From the NCBI RefSeq assembly GCF_016745835.1, contig NZ_JAERVL010000012.1, positions 186,001 through 250,000 on the forward strand: a DNA stretch of 64,000 nucleotides, read 5' to 3'. Position 1 is the stretch's first letter, and each line of letters starts with the position of its first letter. Below, in pieces: positions 50,710 to 59,091 of this stretch. The stretch comes from Caldalkalibacillus salinus. GTDB lineage: Bacteria > Bacillota > Bacilli > Caldalkalibacillales > JCM-10596. The notes below the pieces were generated by a model that saw only the letters and a program-made list of their open reading frames with translations, was not told where the DNA came from and did not search any database. A program made the position numbers and the translations under genes.

Positions 50710-51993
50710 TTGCAAATTCACGTGGTTCAACCTGGAGATAGCCTATGGCAAATCTCTCAAACATATAGCACGCCATTGGAGCGCATTGTCCAAACGAACC
50801 AGATTCCAAACCCTAGCCAACTGGTCGTAGGTCAAACCATCGTTATCCCTATCTGGGGAAGCTACCATTGGGTACAGCCTGGTGAAAGCTTGTTCCAAAT
50901 TGCCCAACAATATGGCACCACAGTCGATGCACTGCTTCAGATCAATCGGATACCAAACCCTGATCAAATATGGCCTGGACTACGCCTGTATATTCCCCAG
51001 CAAGAAAGAGAGGTCAAGGACGTCAGCGCATACATTGAGATTATGGAGGATGGGACGGATGAGCCTCCGATACTCCAATCGGTTGCTCCACATTTAACTT
51101 ACGTCACTATTTTCAGTTATGAGTTGAACCCCGATGGGACACTAAATCCGATTCCAGACCAACCCACCATTAACACGGCTTATCAAAACCGCGTTGTCCC
51201 TATTATGGTCATTACCAATATTGAGGAAGGCGGCTTTAATACCGAGCTTGCCACAACGATTCTTAGTGATGAAGATCTACAAGATCGTGTATTAAACGAA
51301 GCGATGCAAATCATGAACCAAAAAGGGTACTTAGGCCTTGACTTTGATTTAGAGTTTCTAGGGGAGGAGAACCGAGAAAGATATAATCAATTCCTAAGAA
51401 AAGCACAGCAACGACTGGATGAACAAAATTATCTCTTGTCCACCGCGATTCCACCAAAAGTAAGCGGAGAACAAGAAGGCGTGCTTTACGAAGGGCATGA
51501 TTACGCCGCTCACGGTGAAATCGCGGACAAAGTGTTCGTCATGACGTATGAGTGGGGATGGTCAGGTGGGCCCCCGATGGCGGTGGCACCATTGGACCAA
51601 GTACGACGCGTCATTGAATACGCAGCTTCACAGATCCCAAACGAGAAGGTGATGATGGGGATCCCCCTCTATGGCTACGATTGGACATTGCCGTACGAAG
51701 AGGGTGGGGAGTTCGCCCGTGCCATTAGCCCACAAGAAGCTATTGAATTGGCTGCTCAGTATAACGCCGCCATTGAATATGACGAAACGGCCCAATCGCC
51801 ATTTTTTAATTATGTCGATGAGGAGGGGAACCAACATGAGGTTTGGTTTGAGGATGCCCGCAGTATTCAGGCCAAATTTGATTTGATCAAAGCATTCAAC
51901 CTTGGTGGATTTTTCTACTGGGTGCTGAGGTTTGAATTTCCACAGAATTGGCTGTTGATTCAGGATAATTTTCTAGTCCGTAAACGTGTCTAA
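50710..51993 (+). CDS. LysM-GH18 spore peptidoglycan hydrolase (YaaH/SleL-like)
   Basis: 427 residues: two LysM domains (about 2-47 and 51-97, each with PGDSLWQIS / PGESLFQIA), then a GH18 barrel with the catalytic motif GLDFDLEF (acid E215). No signal peptide, as in YaaH-type spore coat or cortex enzymes, which act as N-acetylglucosaminidases on cortex fragments in germination. The start is TTG with GGAGGAG 6-8 nt upstream. Transcribed alone. Confidence 0.92.
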   Translation: MQIHVVQPGDSLWQISQTYSTPLERIVQTNQIPNPSQLVVGQTIVIPIWGSYHWVQPGESLFQIAQQYGTTVDALLQINRIPNPDQIWPGLRLYIPQQEREVKDVSAYIEIMEDGTDEPPILQSVAPHLTYVTIFSYELNPDGTLNPIPDQPTINTAYQNRVVPIMVITNIEEGGFNTELATTILSDEDLQDRVLNEAMQIMNQKGYLGLDFDLEFLGEENRERYNQFLRKAQQRLDEQNYLLSTAIPPKVSGEQEGVLYEGHDYAAHGEIADKVFVMTYEWGWSGGPPMAVAPLDQVRRVIEYAASQIPNEKVMMGIPLYGYDWTLPYEEGGEFARAISPQEAIELAAQYNAAIEYDETAQSPFFNYVDEEGNQHEVWFEDARSIQAKFDLIKAFNLGGFFYWVLRFEFPQNWLLIQDNFLVRKRV

Positions 51994-52009
51994 TCAGGGT
52001 CAAACAAAT

Positions 52010-52074
52010 AAGAAGGCCCATTTGGCCTTCTTACTCGGCATGAGCTACTGCTGCCGCTAAGGATCAGTAGCTCA
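52010..52074. terminator. Two inverted repeats between the GH18 gene and ypbE
   Basis: First AAGAAGGCC / GGCCTTCTT (52010-52032) just after the GH18 stop, then TGAGCTACTG / CAGTAGCTCA (52041-52074, 14-nt loop). Neither has a strong T run, so they are probable rather than classical terminators for the two convergent genes. Confidence 0.6.
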
Positions 52075-52101
52075 ATGTATGCGGGGTTATTCATTTAATC
52101 A

Positions 52102-52929
52102 TTATTTTTTAGCAGGTATCCGAATCTGAGAACCGGCATTGATCTGTCGGATATCATCAATCTGATTAAACGCTGCTAGCGGCTCTAGATAACGTTTATC
52201 ATCATAGTAAAGCATCGTTATGGAATAGAAGGTTTCTCCCGCTTGAACGGTATGGACAGCGACGACTTCCTCACTTAACTCAACAGGTGGTAAATGCTCT
52301 TCTTCCTCACTTTCAGCGTTCGGTTCCGTTTGGTGAGCTGTATCCGTTTCTGAAGTATCCTCAACCTCCCCTACATACTCGGAGGATTCATCATTTGTAG
52401 ACCCGTTCTGTGATGGCGATGCCTCTCCCTCGGGACCATCATGAGTTGGGGCACCAGGTTGCTCCGAAGGGGTTGCATTGGAATCTTCCGTGCCATCTGC
52501 ACGTGCATCCTCTTCATCAGACCCTGGTATATTTTCATTCGCTCTATCAGGACCAGATTCTTCTTGTATGTCTTCTAAAAGGTTGACCGGTGTTGGAAGC
52601 TGTACCTGCTGTTGCTTAAACTCCCAAGCCCAAAACAATAGAAACGCAACAATCATGGCCAAAAACGTATAAAGAATAATCTGTATTAATGGAAAGCCAC
52701 CTGATAATGTCGAATGGCTTTCTTCCTGTTTATCTAAATCCTGATCTTCAACTGGTGCATCTGTGTCATGAGTGAGAGCGTCAGTATGTTCGGCACGTTT
52801 ACGCTTGCGTAATTTCCGCTTGCCATGTTTAACCGCTCTTGGAGGTAAAGAACTCGTATGTGAATATGAATCATCGCTATGGCGATGATTCATTGAATTT
52901 TTTCCCTGATCGTTATCTGAATTCACCAT
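52102..52929 (-). CDS. ypbE: Membrane-anchored LysM protein (YpbE-like)
   Basis: 275 residues: basic cytoplasmic N-terminus (KHGKRKLRKRKRAEH), one membrane helix (about 80-101), a long acidic Glu/Asp/Ser/Pro linker, and a C-terminal LysM domain starting VHTVQAGETFYSITMLYYDD and ending IRIPAKK. The order matches B. subtilis YpbE, likely a cell-wall-binding anchor. GGGGGAG precedes the ATG. It is followed on the chromosome by the YpbD gene, as in B. subtilis. Confidence 0.88.
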   Translation of the reverse strand: MVNSDNDQGKNSMNHRHSDDSYSHTSSLPPRAVKHGKRKLRKRKRAEHTDALTHDTDAPVEDQDLDKQEESHSTLSGGFPLIQIILYTFLAMIVAFLLFWAWEFKQQQVQLPTPVNLLEDIQEESGPDRANENIPGSDEEDARADGTEDSNATPSEQPGAPTHDGPEGEASPSQNGSTNDESSEYVGEVEDTSETDTAHQTEPNAESEEEEHLPPVELSEEVVAVHTVQAGETFYSITMLYYDDKRYLEPLAAFNQIDDIRQINAGSQIRIPAKK

Positions 52930-52956
52930 GGTGTCTCCCCCTATAACCTGCTATGC

Positions 52957-53544
52957 TTATACCCTTGTCTCAACGAGGCGGTACCGAATCAAACATCCTA
53001 AAATAAAATCTATCAAGAAATGCGCCCATATGACACTCCATAAATTGCCTGTCCACTGATATAGTGTACCAAAACCAAAACTAATCGCAAGTACAAGCAT
53101 GCCGTAAAACCACTTGTTTAAGTAACGATAATGCAATAATGCAAAGAGGATGCTCGTCCAGAATAAACCGATTAAATTTTGTAGCACACCTCTAAATAGC
53201 CACTCCTCTACGAAGGCGACGAACAAAGCAATGACAGCAATTTGGAACACGTTGACGTCACGAAAGATACGTTCGTTAATCCCCCCATCATCAAAATATC
53301 CTTTAGGTAGTCGTTTCATCAGCCATACGTCTAATGTTATGATCACGACCGCAAACACTGTGCCGTATAGCATAGCCGTGCCGAAATCATTAAAGTGATA
53401 CAGTTCAGTGATGGTCATTTTTTTTCTAAGAAAAACGTAATATAGGATTAAGCCGACTACAAAAAGGACCCCTTGTGTGAGGGCTAAGTTCAAGAACAAC
53501 ACACGATTTGGCATACTGTCTAATTTATCTCTCAGGTCGTTCAT
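52957..53544 (-). CDS. ypbD: CPBP (CAAX) intramembrane metalloprotease (YpbD)
   Basis: 195 residues from ATG 53544 (AAGGGGGAG 4 nt upstream; the frame is open to 53622 inside recQ). Six or so membrane helices and the CPBP motifs: EEWLFRG (113-119, catalytic Glu pair), the F..LHYRYLN-type second motif (ILFALLHYRYLNKW) and WAHFLIDFILG. Role unknown; relatives process prenylated or bacteriocin peptides. Overlap with the preceding frame is removed by this start; recQ ends at 53561. Confidence 0.88.
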   Translation of the reverse strand: MNDLRDKLDSMPNRVLFLNLALTQGVLFVVGLILYYVFLRKKMTITELYHFNDFGTAMLYGTVFAVVIITLDVWLMKRLPKGYFDDGGINERIFRDVNVFQIAVIALFVAFVEEWLFRGVLQNLIGLFWTSILFALLHYRYLNKWFYGMLVLAISFGFGTLYQWTGNLWSVIWAHFLIDFILGCLIRYRLVETRV

Positions 53545-53560
53545 AGGCTCCCCCTTATAC

Positions 53561-55156
53561 TCATAAGTGGCTAGGTGGTAGCAACTGATCAAGCGCTTCT
53601 GACCAGTGCAGTCTATCCCCATGTGGGGTCTCGAACGGCCGTATTGAATGACATGTGTCGACGTCTATCTCCAACCATTCAGGGCGATAGCCACACAAAT
53701 CACAACACCACTCTGACTGGTCGTGCTTAAGGCGTTCAGAGAAATAATGTAAAATAAAAGATCGCCTGCATTCAGCTTCCCCCAACTGTAACCAGTGATA
53801 CATCGTGGCAATTTTTTTGGACCGTTTGAGACGCAACTGATCCATTCGCGCTTGCACTTCTATTTCTAACTCATCTATGTTTCCCGCCGTTAATCGTGAA
53901 TCGGCCAAAACTTGCTTTAACTGAAAGAGGACAGTGTCCAACGCTTGTAATGGAAAATCCAGTGAGTAAGCCACCTTCTGCATCTCCTCTTCATTAGACG
54001 GCGTTTTATAACCCATTTGTTTCAGGTACCTAAATAATAACTGTACTTTGCTAGGTGACGTATATTCCTGTTCTAGAAAGTGATAAGGGATTTGTTCATC
54101 ACCTGCTTGCGCGAGCACAATGGATACACCGGATTTCCCGTCCCGACTACATCTCCCCATCTCCTGCACGTATGCCTCAAGCTGACTAGGAAAATGATAG
54201 TGAATGACATAGCGAATATCCGGCTTATTAATGCCCATGCCAAAAGCGTTCGTGGCAAAAATGACTTTCAACTCTCCTTGTTGAAACTGTTCTTGGATCA
54301 TACGTCTTTCTTCTGGGTTGACCCCACCGTGATAGTAAGCTATGGACGTTATCCCCTGGGCTTGAAAATATTGTGTTAACTCCTCCGTCTTCGCTCTAGA
54401 GGAGCAATAGACTAATCCAGCATCCTGACGTCTGTTTAATAGATCGTAGATGAATGTGATCTTTTGTTGTTCGTTCTCAACCCTTTGAACATAGTGATAA
54501 AGGTTTTCTCTATTTACGGAGGAAATGAACGACTTCGGGTTCACCATGTCCAAGTAGAACAGGATATCGTTTTTTACCTCCGTTGTCGCTGTTGCAGTCA
54601 AAGCCATACATGTGGGTTGCCCCAGTTTTTTTCTAATATGGGCTAGGCGTAAATAGTCCTGTCGAAAATCATGTCCCCATTGAGAAATGCAATGTGCTTC
54701 ATCAACAACGAATAGCGAAACCCTACGTCGGCTTAAGGCACGCATGATCGTGTCGTTTTGTATGCCTTCAGGAGAAACGTATATAAGATTATACTGGTGG
54801 ATATGAGCCAGAATGGCACCTTTCTCTGCCCCCGATAAATGCCCGTGTATGGCTACTGTATCCTTACGTCCATGTAAATGCGCGTCCCGTACTTGGTCTT
54901 CCATCAAAGACACGAGCGGTGATATGACAACCGTTGCAGCTGGCAATAGGAGAGACGGGATTTGGTAGCATAAAGACTTTCCACCACCCGTTGTTTTAAT
55001 CACTAGGGTATCCCTTCCCGATATCACACACCGTATAATTGAAGCCTGATCTTCTCTAAAATCATGATAGCCGTAGACTTTTTGCAGCGTTTGTTGCATA
55101 AGCTCATCCGACACTTGATGTCCGTGATTGTATTCAAGATATTGGTTTGTGGACAT
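53561..55156 (-). CDS. recQ: RecQ-family DNA helicase
   Basis: 3'-5' helicase of recombination and fork restart. 531 residues: Walker A TTGGGKS (55-61), DEAH box VVDEAHCISQWGHDFRQDY with the RecQ aromatic loop, motif VI YVQEMGRCSRDGKSG, and a zinc-binding region with Cys in ECRRSFILHYF and WCCDLCG. No HRDC domain follows, so it is the shorter RecQ (B. subtilis RecS type). AAAGGAGG precedes the ATG. It overlaps ypbB by 23 nt, so they are coupled. Confidence 0.95.
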   Translation of the reverse strand: MSTNQYLEYNHGHQVSDELMQQTLQKVYGYHDFREDQASIIRCVISGRDTLVIKTTGGGKSLCYQIPSLLLPAATVVISPLVSLMEDQVRDAHLHGRKDTVAIHGHLSGAEKGAILAHIHQYNLIYVSPEGIQNDTIMRALSRRRVSLFVVDEAHCISQWGHDFRQDYLRLAHIRKKLGQPTCMALTATATTEVKNDILFYLDMVNPKSFISSVNRENLYHYVQRVENEQQKITFIYDLLNRRQDAGLVYCSSRAKTEELTQYFQAQGITSIAYYHGGVNPEERRMIQEQFQQGELKVIFATNAFGMGINKPDIRYVIHYHFPSQLEAYVQEMGRCSRDGKSGVSIVLAQAGDEQIPYHFLEQEYTSPSKVQLLFRYLKQMGYKTPSNEEEMQKVAYSLDFPLQALDTVLFQLKQVLADSRLTAGNIDELEIEVQARMDQLRLKRSKKIATMYHWLQLGEAECRRSFILHYFSERLKHDQSEWCCDLCGYRPEWLEIDVDTCHSIRPFETPHGDRLHWSEALDQLLPPSHL

Positions 55157-56237
55157 GACGTATGGCCTCCTTTACTAAAGCCAAACGAATTTGTAAGTAG
55201 GTCACTTGAGACCCTAACTCCGTTTTTATGACACTTAACTTCTTGGTTTTCAGCTTCTGACTGACATTGAGAATCCGCTCTAACACTTCTGATGGCAGAA
55301 ACGGTTGGACAGAAAAACTAGGATTTTTAGAGGCAATTTCGACGACGTGATCCTCAATTGTGCTGACCTTCAATCCTCTTTTATAGGCAATAGCTTGGAG
55401 ATCAAATCCTTGGTCTAGATATTTTAAAGTTTCAAAGGCTGAAAGAGTGAGCCCAACATGCTTGTCCTTTAAGACGCCATCTCCTTCTTCAACCTTAGCA
55501 AATGGCTGCAGATCAGGGTGAGACTTAGCGTGTTGCATGCACTCTCTAGCCCCTTGGAGCCAAAATAAGCGTAAAACTGCTTCAGGCAGGTCATAAAGCT
55601 GCTCAAGTTGTTGAAAGGTTCGCCCCGCAACGCCGTATCCTGTTAAACGTGACACACACAACGACGGGAATAAGGGATCGGTACACTGCTCGAACACGTC
55701 ACGCAAAGCCCCTTTAAAACGACGAATGCCTTCTACTTTGTCCTGCGTGCGCCTCCACTTCTCCTTGACCCACATCTTGCTCTCTAAATCCGACACGATC
55801 GGTTGAAATGATGCATGTTCATTTATATGATGAGAACACACCTGCATCCATAATTGCAAACGTCTCCAGAAAGTGAAAACTTGGGTGGCCGGTAAGGAAG
55901 TGGATTGTAGTCCAGAACGTTGAGCCAAATCTAAGCTTTTCCATTGCTGTATCACATCAGCGTAATAAGCTGGCTGTATCGTAACATAAGAAGCCTTAGA
56001 AGCATCAACGGAAACAACCTTGTTCTCCTGTTTAAGCTGTTGGACACAAGAATCAAACGACGAACGTTCTAGGTGTGGTAAAGCTCCGTACCAGTTTTGA
56101 AATCCAAATAGAGTGGTGTCCTGAATCGCCTGCCCACTTTTCTTGCCTGTGAGTATGTAATAGCAACCCTGCACACTTCTTTCCCCGTTTAGTTTGTCAA
56201 TCATATATAAGATAATGAAATCGAGTCCATTTAACAT
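55134..56237 (-). CDS. ypbB: YpbB helix-turn-helix protein, RecQ partner
   Basis: 367 residues. The start FIILYMIDKLNGERSVQGCYYILTGKKSGQAIQD and the C-terminal helix-turn-helix region (TFETLKYLDQGFDLQAIAYKRGLKVSTIEDHVVEIA) are typical of YpbB (HTH_40 type). In several genomes this HTH is fused to RecQ; here and in B. subtilis it is a separate gene upstream, overlapping by 23 nt. It probably works with RecQ on DNA. No ferredoxin gene lies upstream, unlike B. subtilis. Confidence 0.88.
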   Translation of the reverse strand: MLNGLDFIILYMIDKLNGERSVQGCYYILTGKKSGQAIQDTTLFGFQNWYGALPHLERSSFDSCVQQLKQENKVVSVDASKASYVTIQPAYYADVIQQWKSLDLAQRSGLQSTSLPATQVFTFWRRLQLWMQVCSHHINEHASFQPIVSDLESKMWVKEKWRRTQDKVEGIRRFKGALRDVFEQCTDPLFPSLCVSRLTGYGVAGRTFQQLEQLYDLPEAVLRLFWLQGARECMQHAKSHPDLQPFAKVEEGDGVLKDKHVGLTLSAFETLKYLDQGFDLQAIAYKRGLKVSTIEDHVVEIASKNPSFSVQPFLPSEVLERILNVSQKLKTKKLSVIKTELGSQVTYLQIRLALVKEAIRHVHKPIS

Positions 56238-56335
56238 GTTTCTTCACACTTTTACGTTTTTCTATTATTTTAACATGCCTCTTCCACTCTCACGCGATTT
56301 TTTTTATACTAGTTTAATAGATTGGGGGTCATCAC

Positions 56336-57247
56336 GTGTCATCTCGATTAACAAAAACAGACTTTATGGTGGTCTATGCCATTTTAATCTCTCTTTCTCT
56401 ATTTATCGGAGGGTTTTTCTTGGGTGCGAAGGTGGGTCATGACCGAGCAGAAGAGACATTCACCACCTTACTGACGTCAATGGAAGGCGAAGAGCATGAA
56501 GAAACGATGCAATACTCACACACTGACTTCATGTCATACTATTATGACGCTTATCAGCCATTTAAAGAGTTTAGGAGAGATTACTTGGCTTTTTTCGACC
56601 AATTTGAATCCGTTCCAACAGATCAGCAAATGGAGCTCATCACTCAGCTCAAAGGACGGACGCAACAGATTAAGGCTACATTACAAGGGGCACCTTATCC
56701 ACAATCGTCACCCTTACTAAAAGAGAGCATGTTACAGTACATTGAAGCGTTATCAGCTTTTGAAAAAGGACTAAAAGAAGCGGAAAATAAAACTGACTTA
56801 ACAACTGATCAGATCAAGCTGTTAGACGATCCACAGTTTCAGGCAGGACAAGCCGCCTGGCTCAGAGGTCAAACCCTGTTTTATGAGGCGCTTGTCCTAT
56901 GGGAAAGCATCTATGAGACGAATGAAGCACCAGATTTCGTCGAAGCCCCACTGGACATTCGCATTGATCATTGGGTGGCGTATGGTTTCCATCGTAAGAA
57001 TGAAGTTATAGCTAAAGCCCTGGAAGAAAAAGAGATTCTCACTTACTTCAACCCTGAGGATGCGCAAATTTATTTAGCGTCCTATGCCAACCAACAGGGA
57101 GAAAACGCCCCTATCAATACAGTGGCTGATGCATTAGACGTTTTAATTGCGAGTAATTCAATACAAGAAGGCGCTTTCCTAGAGCAAACCACACCGCAAG
57201 AGCAAGAGGACCTACCGTCACCGATTATTCCTCTCTTTAACCCTTGA
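56336..57247 (+). CDS. Membrane-anchored extracytoplasmic protein of unknown function
   Basis: Not recognised. 303 residues: one N-terminal membrane helix (FMVVYAILISLSLFIGGFFLGAKVG) then an all-helical acidic domain with many Gln and Glu (HTDFMSYYYDAYQPFKEF, QAGQAAWLRGQTLFYEALVLW, DIRIDHWVAYGFHRKNEVIA). The start is GTG with GGGGGT 6 nt upstream. Divergent from ypbB with a 98-nt gap and followed by a terminator, so it is transcribed alone. Confidence 0.75.
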   Translation: MSSRLTKTDFMVVYAILISLSLFIGGFFLGAKVGHDRAEETFTTLLTSMEGEEHEETMQYSHTDFMSYYYDAYQPFKEFRRDYLAFFDQFESVPTDQQMELITQLKGRTQQIKATLQGAPYPQSSPLLKESMLQYIEALSAFEKGLKEAENKTDLTTDQIKLLDDPQFQAGQAAWLRGQTLFYEALVLWESIYETNEAPDFVEAPLDIRIDHWVAYGFHRKNEVIAKALEEKEILTYFNPEDAQIYLASYANQQGENAPINTVADALDVLIASNSIQEGAFLEQTTPQEQEDLPSPIIPLFNP

Positions 57248-57279
57248 TCCGTAATGTCATGATACATGGGTGTATATAA

Positions 57280-57333
57280 AAAGCCCGAAACATCAGGAGA
57301 TCATATGTTTAGGGGTTGTTTCGGCTTTCTTTT
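57280..57333 (+). terminator. Intrinsic terminator upstream of ppa
   Basis: AAAGCC-GAAACA / TGTTTC-GGCTTT stem with a 24-nt loop and a T-rich end on the plus strand; ends the gene at 56336-57247. Confidence 0.78.
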
Positions 57334-57345
57334 CCTCTAGCTTCT

Positions 57346-57354
57346 TGCTATAAT
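57346..57354 (+). promoter_or_regulatory. Extended -10 promoter of ppa
   Basis: TGCTATAAT, with TATAAT at 57349-57354, about 46 nt before the ppa ATG. No good -35 hexamer is seen at 17 nt; the TGN extension may compensate. Confidence 0.55.
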
Positions 57355-57399
57355 GTTAAGTGTTAGAATACATAGTGATAGAGAAAAGGAGCTGTATGT

Positions 57400-57891
57400 A
57401 TGGCATTTGAGAACCGTGTCGTAGATGCTTTCATCGAAATTCCAACAGGTAGTCAGAATAAATACGAGTATGATAAAGAGACGGGGACGTTCAAATTAGA
57501 CCGTGTCTTGTACTCCCCTATGCACTATCCAACTGAGTACGGTTATTTGGAGAATACACTAGCGTTAGATGGTGACCCACTCGATATCTTGGTCCTCACC
57601 ACATTCCCTACATTCCCTGGATGTGTGATTTCTTCACGTGTGATTGGCGTTCTCAATATGTCCGATGATAAAGGGCAAGATGAGAAGCTCCTCGCTGTAC
57701 CAGTGGATGACCCGCGTTGGGATGCCGTGAACACTTTAGAAGATGTGCCAGAACATAATCTAAAGGAAATTGAACATTTCTTTAAGGTGTACAAAGACCT
57801 TGAGAACAAAGAAACAAAAATTGAAGGATGGGAAGGTCCTGAAAAGGCTGCACAATTAATAGATGAGTGCATTGACCGCTTTCCTGGGTAA
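57400..57891 (+). CDS. ppa: Inorganic pyrophosphatase, family I
   Basis: Hydrolyses pyrophosphate and so drives biosynthetic reactions. 163 residues with the family I signature DGDPLDILVLT (metal aspartates), EIPTGSQNKYEYD at the N-terminus, and VDDPRWDAV. B. subtilis uses a family II enzyme (PpaC), so a soluble family I enzyme is a real difference. AAAGGAG precedes the ATG. Transcribed alone between two terminators. Confidence 0.95.
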   Translation: MAFENRVVDAFIEIPTGSQNKYEYDKETGTFKLDRVLYSPMHYPTEYGYLENTLALDGDPLDILVLTTFPTFPGCVISSRVIGVLNMSDDKGQDEKLLAVPVDDPRWDAVNTLEDVPEHNLKEIEHFFKVYKDLENKETKIEGWEGPEKAAQLIDECIDRFPG

Positions 57892-57923
57892 GAAACCTTT
57901 AAACCAAAAGCCAATATGATCAT

Positions 57924-57987
57924 AAAGTAGGTAGTTCAGTTTTGGAGTACAAACATTAAATTGTACTCCAAAATGGACTACTTTTTT
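57924..57987 (+). terminator. Long terminator hairpin after ppa
   Basis: Inner stem TTTTGGAGTACAA / TTGTACTCCAAAA with an 8-nt loop, and outer arms AAAGTAG / CTACTTT, followed by T on the plus strand. Confidence 0.82.
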
Positions 57988-58080
57988 AATGATAACTACA
58001 TAACAAATACTTCAATTTACTTCTTATTAGAAAAGGACATGGTTTACCAAAGAGGTGGAAAAATGAAAAATCATTACAGC

Positions 58081-58500
58081 TCATAAATGTCGCTGCTTTA
58101 ACGCACGAATCCCATCTTTACATACCCCGTATGATAACCACGAACACCCTTGACACAAGTGGTCTAAATCTTCTGGATCGACTTTGTCGGCTACTCGTTG
58201 CACCAATTCACTTTTAGCATATTTGTCTCCCGGTTGGAGATCGAGATGATGGATGACATGATGGTCTAAGGACAAGACATGGTCGTTAGAACTCGGACTT
58301 TTCTCACACGTTGTTTGCCCCTGATGAGGACAAGCCTGACAGGTGTCATCGAGGTCTGCCACCACTTCTATATCAAAATCCTTATTGTCATCTCTTATAT
58401 CGCCCACGACCTGACTCATTTTGTCCACGAACTGTGGACTATATCCCATGCCTTTAAAACCATGAACACAAAGCAAATGATGACCTCTTAGACGGTACAT
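58081..58500 (-). CDS. DUF1284 protein, probable metal- or Fe-S-binding
   Basis: 139 residues from ATG 58500 (GGAGG 10 nt upstream; a TTG at 58506 is also possible). It begins YRLRGHHLLCVHGFKGMGYS and has cysteines in TCQACPHQG, TCEKSP and LCQGCSWLSYGVC, the DUF1284 pattern, consistent with a bound cluster or zinc. Function unknown. It is alone on the minus strand, divergent from the T-box/ser operon. Confidence 0.85.
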   Translation of the reverse strand: MYRLRGHHLLCVHGFKGMGYSPQFVDKMSQVVGDIRDDNKDFDIEVVADLDDTCQACPHQGQTTCEKSPSSNDHVLSLDHHVIHHLDLQPGDKYAKSELVQRVADKVDPEDLDHLCQGCSWLSYGVCKDGIRALKQRHL

Positions 58501-58588
58501 TTTCAATTAACCTCCTTTGGACATGAACAAAACACGAACATTAATTTCAAAAACTTTATACATTGTACGTTTTTTCGAGCAAAAAGCG

Positions 58589-58617
58589 TTGACGATTTAC
58601 TCAAAGCGTGATAGATT
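58589..58617 (+). promoter_or_regulatory. Possible promoter of the ser operon
   Basis: TTGACG, 17-nt spacer, TAGATT. It lies about 150 nt before the start of the T-box stem I. Other -10-like runs (58745-58756) lack a -35, so the true start is open. Nothing else is seen in 58501-58770. Confidence 0.35.
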
Positions 58618-58770
58618 TATTTACAAATCATCACAGACATACACGCTAGACAGTGGCCATGGATAAGAGGTAAAAGCTTACCCTTCATCTTTGTCACTGT
58701 AAATATCTACACAACCCCTCACCCTATGTATATCAAAGATTTGTTATACATATAGTATCATGAACAGAAA

Positions 58771-59048
58771 ATAAAGACGTGGATAAAGATAACTTTATTG
58801 AAGCATAGATCTACAGAGAGCTGGTGGTTGCTGCGAACCAGTGGTCTACTCAATAAAGAGCACTTTGGAGTCGTTAGATTGAACACAGAGCGTTTAGTAG
58901 GTCTAAACGGGTCAGCACCGTTATATGCTTTGGTCACGAACCAATGAAGACTAAGATTGCGAAGTCTTAGAAAAATAAGGGTGGTACCGCGTAATGTTCA
59001 TCACAACCTTTCGCCCCTTACCAATGTGTAGGGGTTGGAAGGTTTTTT
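58771..59048 (+). promoter_or_regulatory. T-box leader, probably serine-specific (AGC specifier)
   Basis: tRNA-sensing riboswitch. Stem I can be folded: GAC/GTC base, AAAG/CTTT, CTTTATTGA (58793-58801) with TCAATAAAG (58850-58858), TAGATC with GGTCTA, the AGAGAG bulge (58815-58820) and CTGG/CCAG apex. The specifier loop places AGC (Ser) at 58859-58861, followed by A. Stem III is CTAAGA/TCTTAG (58951-58970). The T-box sequence AAGGGTGGTACCGCG is at 58977-58991, then a terminator AACCTT..CCCCT / AGGGG..AAGGTT with a T run (59005-59048). Uncharged tRNA-Ser should stabilise the antiterminator and turn on serine synthesis. Confidence 0.88.
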
Positions 59049-59091
59049 ATATATCTAAAAAAAACTTAGCAAGAGTGAGGAGGAGAGAAAC

